Shown: positions 57,561 through 64,000 of the stretch, in pieces | Layout: each line of letters starts with the position of its first letter | Position numbering within the stretch: position 1 is the first letter of the stretch | The notes under the pieces: model-generated | Databases searched by the model: none | The model's input: the letters and a program-made list of their open reading frames with translations, nothing else | What the model was told of the DNA's origin: nothing | Source: Anastrepha obliqua | Taxonomy: Eukaryota; Arthropoda; Insecta; Diptera; Tephritidae | Reading direction: 5' to 3' | Assembly (NCBI RefSeq): GCF_027943255.1 | Contig: NC_072893.1 | Span: 134,105,784-134,169,783 of the forward strand | DNA: 64,000 nucleotides | Made by a program: the position numbers and the translations under genes

Positions 57561-57610
57561 TACACTGACAGGGCAAAGTTCTGCTACCACAACAACGACA
57601 ACCCGTACTC

Positions 57611-59526
57611 ACCCCACTTGGCCCTCTGTAACAGTTTTCTGATTTCAAAACTTAAGAGATTCCATGAAAGGATAGAGATTTACCACGATTGAAGAAATAA
57701 GAACCGAAGTCTTCGAGGATTGGAAAAAGGACGGACAGAAATTTTATATCTAAGGGGAGCGTTTTCTAAGAGGCAAAAAAGACATGGATGAATAAATAAA
57801 TTTTTTAAGCGAAGACCTATGACTGTAGAAGCCTCTTATGCTAATTGGTAAACCAAACTGTTTCGGAAAAAAAAATTTACGCCCAAAAATATATCATTGA
57901 AGTGATTTATTTTAAAGTATCTAATTTTGTTTCTAGTGTAATAAACAACAAAACTGTGGCCGTTAAGGCATGTTGGTTTCGTGTGACATCTATCGGAAAA
58001 TTTCAGTAAGTAAATGGAATTTGGTCAATATTGCAACGTTGCTTTCGTCTCCTCAAATACGTTACAACATTTATTGGAAGACTATGGCGAACAACATAAA
58101 TGTATGAACTATTATCGTAATTAGTGCCAGCTGTCTGACACCCTGTGAAAGCATTTTTAGCCACAAATGTTTGTGAAGAGAATTTAGATATTGAAAACAC
58201 AAATAGTAAAAACTTAAAGATATACTTATAGGTACACATTAAAACCTCTCAATTAATATCCTTGACACATATTTTTTATTTTGCTATTACATTTTTCTAT
58301 TTAAAAGTTTCAGTCAGTTGCATTATTCCTATTACTAACTAACACTAACACTATTCTAATGTTAGCGTAAAATATTCCTAGATGTAATAAAAATGAGCTT
58401 TAATTAACCGAACAAATATTTGTTTATCATAATGCCATATGTGTAAAAATATATATACGAATAAGTATCTTATTTGATAGGCCAAATTAGTTCGCAATCT
58501 TAAAACGTATATAAAAAAACAATTATTTACGCACGTGTACACAATAGGTGGTATTCCTAAAGACACACTCAAAAATTCCTCATTTTGATAAGATTGCGAT
58601 GTTTTCAATGTATATATCATATTAGGGAGATGAGTAGAGTAAAAGGGTAGCAGCTGTTAGAGAATAAAACTGGAAACGGCCATCGCTTTTGAAATTCCAA
58701 GAAGCTTCTAACGAAACAGCTGACTGTATTCCATGCGCATGGAGAGGGTGAAATATATTTAGAACTACTTTGAACAAGCCACATACATACGTACTTTTTA
58801 AACAGAAATGTCTGTCAATGGGGAACGTTTTTAAAATGTGTGTTAAAGGCAGACACATGCGCATTTACAGTTATCCTTTGCTTGTGTATTTTCTGTCATT
58901 CGTACCATAACTTCAAACAAAAAACATCAATAACAAAAGCAAAGTCTGTAGTATTGTGTCCATTGTATGATGTCATCAAAACATAGTAAATATATAAGTA
59001 TTCAGGCACATACAAATGCATATACATATGTGCATAAAAATAATCACCTTCCCTTCTTCACCAGAAAATCCTTAACAATATTCCAAAGCAACACTTTACG
59101 AATATAAATGAAAATATGTATATGTATGTACATATATCTTTGTTGATATTTAAAATTACTTTCTCAATAAATTAATAAATTTAAGATACTTGCAAATATT
59201 TCCTACTATTGTACATGCAGTGCCAGAGATTAATTGAAGGCTTCTGTTTTCCTTTAAAAATGCATATTTGTTAAATATCGACTTTGTGAATACTTGTACT
59301 TCAAAGAATATCTTTTTTTGAGTTTGTGTGTATGTTAAACAAAACCATATTGGAAGAAGTAATGTCAGTGGCTCCGCTTTGGTGCACTCACTGCATTCGA
59401 TTACTTAGAAAACAAAACGTAACGGTCCTGCCCTATATACCGCAGTCATCAAACTTTATGTCATAGTGCGAGTTGATATATGTCCATACAATTATGCATC
59501 TATATGGACTACACTATTTGCCTCTA
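57611..59526. other. Non-coding DNA
   Basis: No gene was recognised. AT-rich, with TATGTATGTACATATATC-type motifs near 59115-59135. Confidence 0.55.
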
Positions 59527-60256
59527 TTAAGAGGACAGATACCTGTAAACGGCCATATTTTCCCTGATTTTCATTAAAATTATTTAAAATGAAGAAGTCA
59601 ATATATTTTTCACATTAAAATAATATACAATTTTTTTTTATTTTAATCATTTAAAATGCCGGATGTACACTCAATTCTTCTAGGAAGGTCGCAGCGGGGC
59701 TTCTCAATCGGCGGGCATTGTAGCATCGGCGTCAGTGACCTGAATACAAAAAACCAAACATTTTTTTTTTTAATAATGTCATAATTTCTATATGAATTAA
59801 CAATAAATAAAAAAAACAAATTCACGGAATAAAATGCTTAAAAAAAAGGAGTTTTGGGGCGAATTTTCCTACTATTTTTGCTTCGATAAAATTATTTTTC
59901 GAAAAATTTTCGAATTGAAACACATAGAAATTAATATCGTAACTTGAAACACATAGAAATTAATATCATAAAAATGATATGTGCAACATTTCAGGGAGAT
60001 CGATCAATAACATTTCGAGTTATCGTGTATGCCAATTTGAAAAATATAGTTTTGAGAAAAGCGCGTCTAAAGTTTGAATACAACGTAAATATATCTCTCC
60101 CAGCGCTCGAACGCAAAGAATAGAGTCGTCACACTTGATGATCTATAATGTAAGAAATACTTAAATTTACGTTCTAAAAATTTTTTGACATATTCTTAAA
60201 GGATTATATTAGCATTTTATGAAAAAAAAATTTTTTACAGGTATCTGTCGCCTTAA
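59527..60256. mobile_element. Candidate piggyBac-type MITE flanked by TTAA
   Basis: TTAA stands at 59527-59530 and 60253-60256. Directly inside are GAGGACAGATACCTGTAAA and, in reverse complement at the other end, GGCGACAGATACCTGTAAA, inverted repeats of 19 bp with two mismatches. The 722-bp interior is AT-rich and non-coding, with a short duplicated segment at about 59915-59970. TTAA is the obligate target of piggyBac elements. The repeat core is itself nearly palindromic, which slightly weakens the evidence. Confidence 0.55.
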
Positions 60257-63200
60257 TCAGCAATTTTTATCCGATCATAGGAATTAACCATGTATTCTAC
60301 GTAAGGTGACATTTCTATACTATTTAGAGGGTAAATACACATGAGCCACTAAAAAAAACAAATGCTCTGCAAACTCTGATGATTATGGCAGTACACTTGA
60401 AGCTTTGGTGGTTTGTTGCAAGACATGATGTTGGTTGCATTCCTTTATTCTTTTAGTAGTTGCTGGGGACTTTGCTTTGTATGTGGCCAAACTGTTGCCA
60501 TCGCAACGTAGAAGGTAGAAAGCTCAATAGTACGGTGGAGCTATAAAAAGAATACTTGTGAACAATAGCGGCGACAGCCGCGATATAGAGGTTAAGCGAT
60601 ATATCGATGCGGCAATGACTGTGACGTGCATTAAAAGAGGGTACAGAACAAATGAACTCGTTACACCAGCAAATTATATTTACATACATGCCTTTGCATT
60701 TCATTTTGTTAGCTTACGTATACTGCTTATACTTTCAGTTCATAGGCAATGTACATAAATACTTCCCTTTTACTCAAATTACGTATATGCATTATAAGCC
60801 TGCCACAATGGGTCCGTTTCGTCCGTTGACAAACAGCAAAATAAATTATGTGCATTTGAGTCGAAGGCGCCACAAAATACTGTTTTTTACAACATTGCTT
60901 GTTTATTAGTTGGAGTCTTTAAAATTCTCGGTTCGGCCTTAAAAATCGAAGTTCGTTCGTTCTCTAGATTATGTATACGTCGTTCACAAAGATTATGTAT
61001 ACGTCGTGGCTCACCAGTCTCTAAAACAGGCAGCTAAATCAATGTACATATGTACACTTGTCTACGAAGATTATTTTTGGTTTTGAATAATATGAGGTAT
61101 TTATTTTGAAATTTCATACCTCGGCTGAAATGAAGTGCAGTTGCATGGAAGTTTCGTTCTACTCCGATTTAATATCCGGATTTCGCTATCAAAAGCCACT
61201 GCACTTCCTTTTTCCTGCACCCGCAACGCTTTAAATGCTCTTATGAATGGGAACTTTATGTGAGTGTGTGTGTTACGCATTGCAACTCTTCCTTCAGCCA
61301 AGCATGCTGTGCTGAGAACGAGTTTGGTGTTGTTTTTAAATACATTTCCTTTTCCTTGTACATTTTTATTTGTGTTTCTATTTTTTATATTCATATAAAA
61401 GTGAGTCAGTTGCATGTGACGACTTTATTGTCTGACGTCTTCATAATCTTCTGTCAAAATTTGACGAAAAATGGTCGACGGTTCGATAAAAACTGAACGC
61501 GAAATAAAACGAAGTAGTTCGGTTTCCGTTCGGGTGTCCTAATGACCGAGTATAAACGCGTTGGTGCAGGCACGCAGACAACAACGAGTAGGGTCAATGA
61601 GTGGCCGCTAAAGGCAGATTGTATGCTTTCCGTGCTGTGTGGCGAATGGCGAATGGCGCGTGGTGCATGGTGTGTAGAGTATGGCGTGTGGCATGCAACG
61701 TATTTCTTGGGCGCCAACATATTGCTTCGTCAAATACCAGCACACAATCAAACATTTTTTCGTATTTTTGTGTCAAACTTAACGAAATACAGACTTTAAT
61801 GGTATTCACTACAAGTCCAAGACGACAGTTTAAGCGAACCACAGAGACGAACGGATTTCGGGTGAAAAGCAGCGCTTGCAACACTAACTAACTGTTCACT
61901 TCCCTAAGTCAATACATAGAAAATATACTATAAGGATTTTTATTTTCCAACTGGCTAAAAAGTAAAATTTAATAGCTGCAAACATTAAATCTTTCCTGAT
62001 TCGGTTCGTATTAATTAGGAAACCAATATTTTTAAATAAAAACTACGATTTTTAGTGCAAACCTTGTGAAATAAAAAAAATAGAAAATTTTAAATTGTTC
62101 AAAAAAGAGTGTGCATCTCTATAAAAAGTGATTTTTAATCAAAAAATTTCTTAATAATGTATGACACAACCGAAAATTTGTATGGGAAAAATTTTACTTT
62201 CGATTTTTTCTATCCGGGGTTATGTATCTAGCAAAGCGGTGTGAGCACGAAGCAAACGAGGAAGTTTAGGTGAAGTGGGAAGAAAGAGGGCGTGAGTTTG
62301 AATGAAGAAAAGGCAACGATGGCCTACCCGCGCAAGAAAAAGGCATGCAAAGCACAAGGATATAGAGCTATACACCACCCATAATAGCAATGTATTTTGT
62401 GTATGTATGAGTGTCCTCTTTTGAATATATGCACACAACGTGTGTAAGTGAGTACGTGTGGATACATAAGAGTGCATGTATGTGTATTCACGAGTCACTT
62501 AAGTCAGCAGCCCGAACACATTGCCACTAGTAAAACTGGTTGTCACTCGTGCTTTTTTAATACCAAGAAGGACGAAGTTTCATGAATGCAGGACGAAGGG
62601 CAAAGTGCCCACTATAAGCAAACCTTAAGCCTTTTCAGTATACATATATCCTCTAAAATGGTTAACTTTATGTTCATGCTTTCAAAAATTTCTTTTTAAA
62701 ACATGTACAATTTATTTATATATTTATTGTACTATTAACGGTATTAACTTAATTTGTGGTTTTACGGTCGATTTCAACGAGTACTTTTAAATTTTCTTAT
62801 GCTGCCACATCGTTATATATAGTATTCAGGACTTTGCTGATTCATTACTTCATCGCACTAATGTGCATTTGTTTTTGCTAGTTATTTTTTCTCGTTCGCC
62901 TTGTCACCAACGATGTCATTGTTGCCAACGCTGCCTTATTTGGCACTGCTGTTGCTACCGCTGAGGCGGATGGTTGTTTAAAAGCTGTCTCGGTCCGCTT
63001 CGTTATTAATGTGATCCTTATATTATTGAGAAAACATTCGCATACAAGTGAAAAGTAACATAAATACTTACTATATTGGGCAGTGTGTCGATTTCTGCGC
63101 CTGTAACAATGACTATATTGAAAATAGTATCATTACTGGTAAATGTGCTTTTTCATTGCAGCAGCGAGAACTTTTCCTTACAATAATGTGAACGTAAAGG

Positions 63201-64000
63201 AGAATGCGGTCAATAGGACATACTTTTCTGAGACGAGAGTCAGTTTTCAGCTGGTAAACTTTTTACATAATTAAAATACATGCACATAATAACTACATAC
63301 AACATACATTTAACCTTATGTATTTCGAATGGAGAAAAATTAAATCAACAACAAGATATATTCATTACTATGCCTACACAGAATGTGATGAAAATCGATA
63401 TTTGTGATCTGATTGAATATTTCAGTTTCTGTGGTTTTTAAAGTAAGTCGTTTCGGACTGAATGCTGAAATTACTTGTGCACAATACACAAATAAAAAAA
63501 TGTCTAAAACAATTCCAGTTTAGTCTGGGCTTACGTCATATACTTGTACGTATGTATGTATATAGCAAGAGTTGTAGATAGTTATTTATAGCTTTTTTAA
63601 TCGAAATTAGTATTTTTTGTCCGTCTACATATACGTAATTTCTCTATCCAATTTGTACATATCAAGTTTGCTAAACGCACTCATTGTCTTGTATTTAATT
63701 TCTTAGATACAAGTGTCGGAGAAAAAGTAGCATCCCCACTCTCATGTTTTCATTCTCGCATCAAAAGCTCTTATAGTATTTAACTCTTTTCCTTTACAAA
63801 CAATTTAGACGTCTTTGCACTATCAATTTTATTTGGTAATATACATAGATTCAGTGAAATAATGAAATAGAAGAATAAGAAATTTTATAACAAAGTCTGG
63901 CAAATCTAAAATTACCTCGGATCATTAGAGAACTTCTCGTGCAACCAATTATTTATATTCACTGGCAAGTCAATTTTCCCATTCCCCATCTTCCTTTTCT
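60257..64000. other. Non-coding DNA to the window end
   Basis: No gene was recognised. GATTATGTATACGTCGT occurs twice 28 bp apart at about 60966-61007. A GTGGCGAATGGCGAATGGC short repeat lies at 61640-61665. Frames at 61454-61891 on both strands come from this G-rich repeat and are not credible genes. Confidence 0.5.

Larger units (their letters stand above)
55985..57610 (+). mobile_element. Jockey-clade LINE with large internal deletions
   Basis: In order on the + strand: a Cys-rich finger-like stretch (YCCICHKRLHPNSISVRCNK, about 56100-56190), then after deletions the RT piece LDLKKAFDTVSHATLLDDI. Next come GVPQGGVLSPLPFIFYIS, then PRILGVTFDSLLSFSAHTT, and the C-terminal Jockey block with LRSGYCSRLNSYLSRI and CPACEG. 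It ends in LDEDD-type residues near 57540. The wording (GVPQGGVLSP, the LRSG-CSRLNSY block) is that of Jockey-type pol proteins. Endonuclease and much of RT are gone. Confidence 0.85.

Noticed and set aside
61454..61891. Overlapping 85-96-codon frames on both strands
   Set aside because: They arise from a GGCGAATGGCGAATGG/GTGGTGCATGG short-repeat region that lacks stops on both strands; not conserved-looking.

Overview
The window is AT-rich, repeat-rich DNA from a higher dipteran, most likely a tephritid fruit fly. The grounds are insect-type transposable elements throughout (BEL/Pao, RTE, Jockey, R1, mariner, PIF/Harbinger), abundant ACATACATATGTA-type short motifs, and several DD41D ('rosa'-type) mariner relatives, a lineage I recall being described from Ceratitis. 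No bacterial-style genes or operons occur, and I could not recognise any host protein-coding gene with confidence. The window reads as intergenic or intronic DNA that has collected transposons in layers.

Layout. 1-3.9 kb: an old BEL/Pao retrotransposon on the + strand, cut by the window edge, full of stops and interrupted by an R1-like LINE piece on the - strand. 3.9-18.6 kb: mostly non-coding, with a possible host 5' exon (9.9-10.5 kb), a headless SINE (11.8 kb) and a possible pogo-type end (16.3 kb). 18.6-19.8 kb: decayed RTE-like LINE (+). 22.1-25.5 kb: nearly full-length RTE LINE (-) with a tandemly duplicated 5' end, followed by an LTR-like promoter segment (25.6-26.5 kb). 26.9-40.7 kb: four DD41D mariner relatives, one DD34D fragment, two complete tRNA-derived SINEs, and a three-deep nest (LINE, split by a mariner, split by a TIR element encoding an XPG/PIN-like nuclease and a Cys-rich tail).

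42.3-55.5 kb: the centrepiece, a 13.2-kb BEL/Pao element with 418-bp LTRs that differ at only three sites, a tRNA-Lys-type primer site and a 5-bp target duplication (ACACC). It carries a dead mariner in its leader, a partial duplication of the gag start, a PIF/Harbinger deletion derivative in pol, and a 3.5-kb array of about 18.5 copies of a 188-bp repeat between the RNase H and integrase regions. 56.0-57.6 kb: deleted Jockey LINE (+). 59.5-60.3 kb: candidate TTAA-flanked MITE. The rest is non-coding AT-rich DNA.

Almost every reading frame here is a transposon gene and nearly all are broken, so nothing in the window looks like an intact autonomous element. The most unusual structures are the 188-bp array inside a young retrotransposon, the XPG-like TIR element, and a tRNA-derived SINE whose 3' tail resembles the 3' end of the RTE LINE in the same window.
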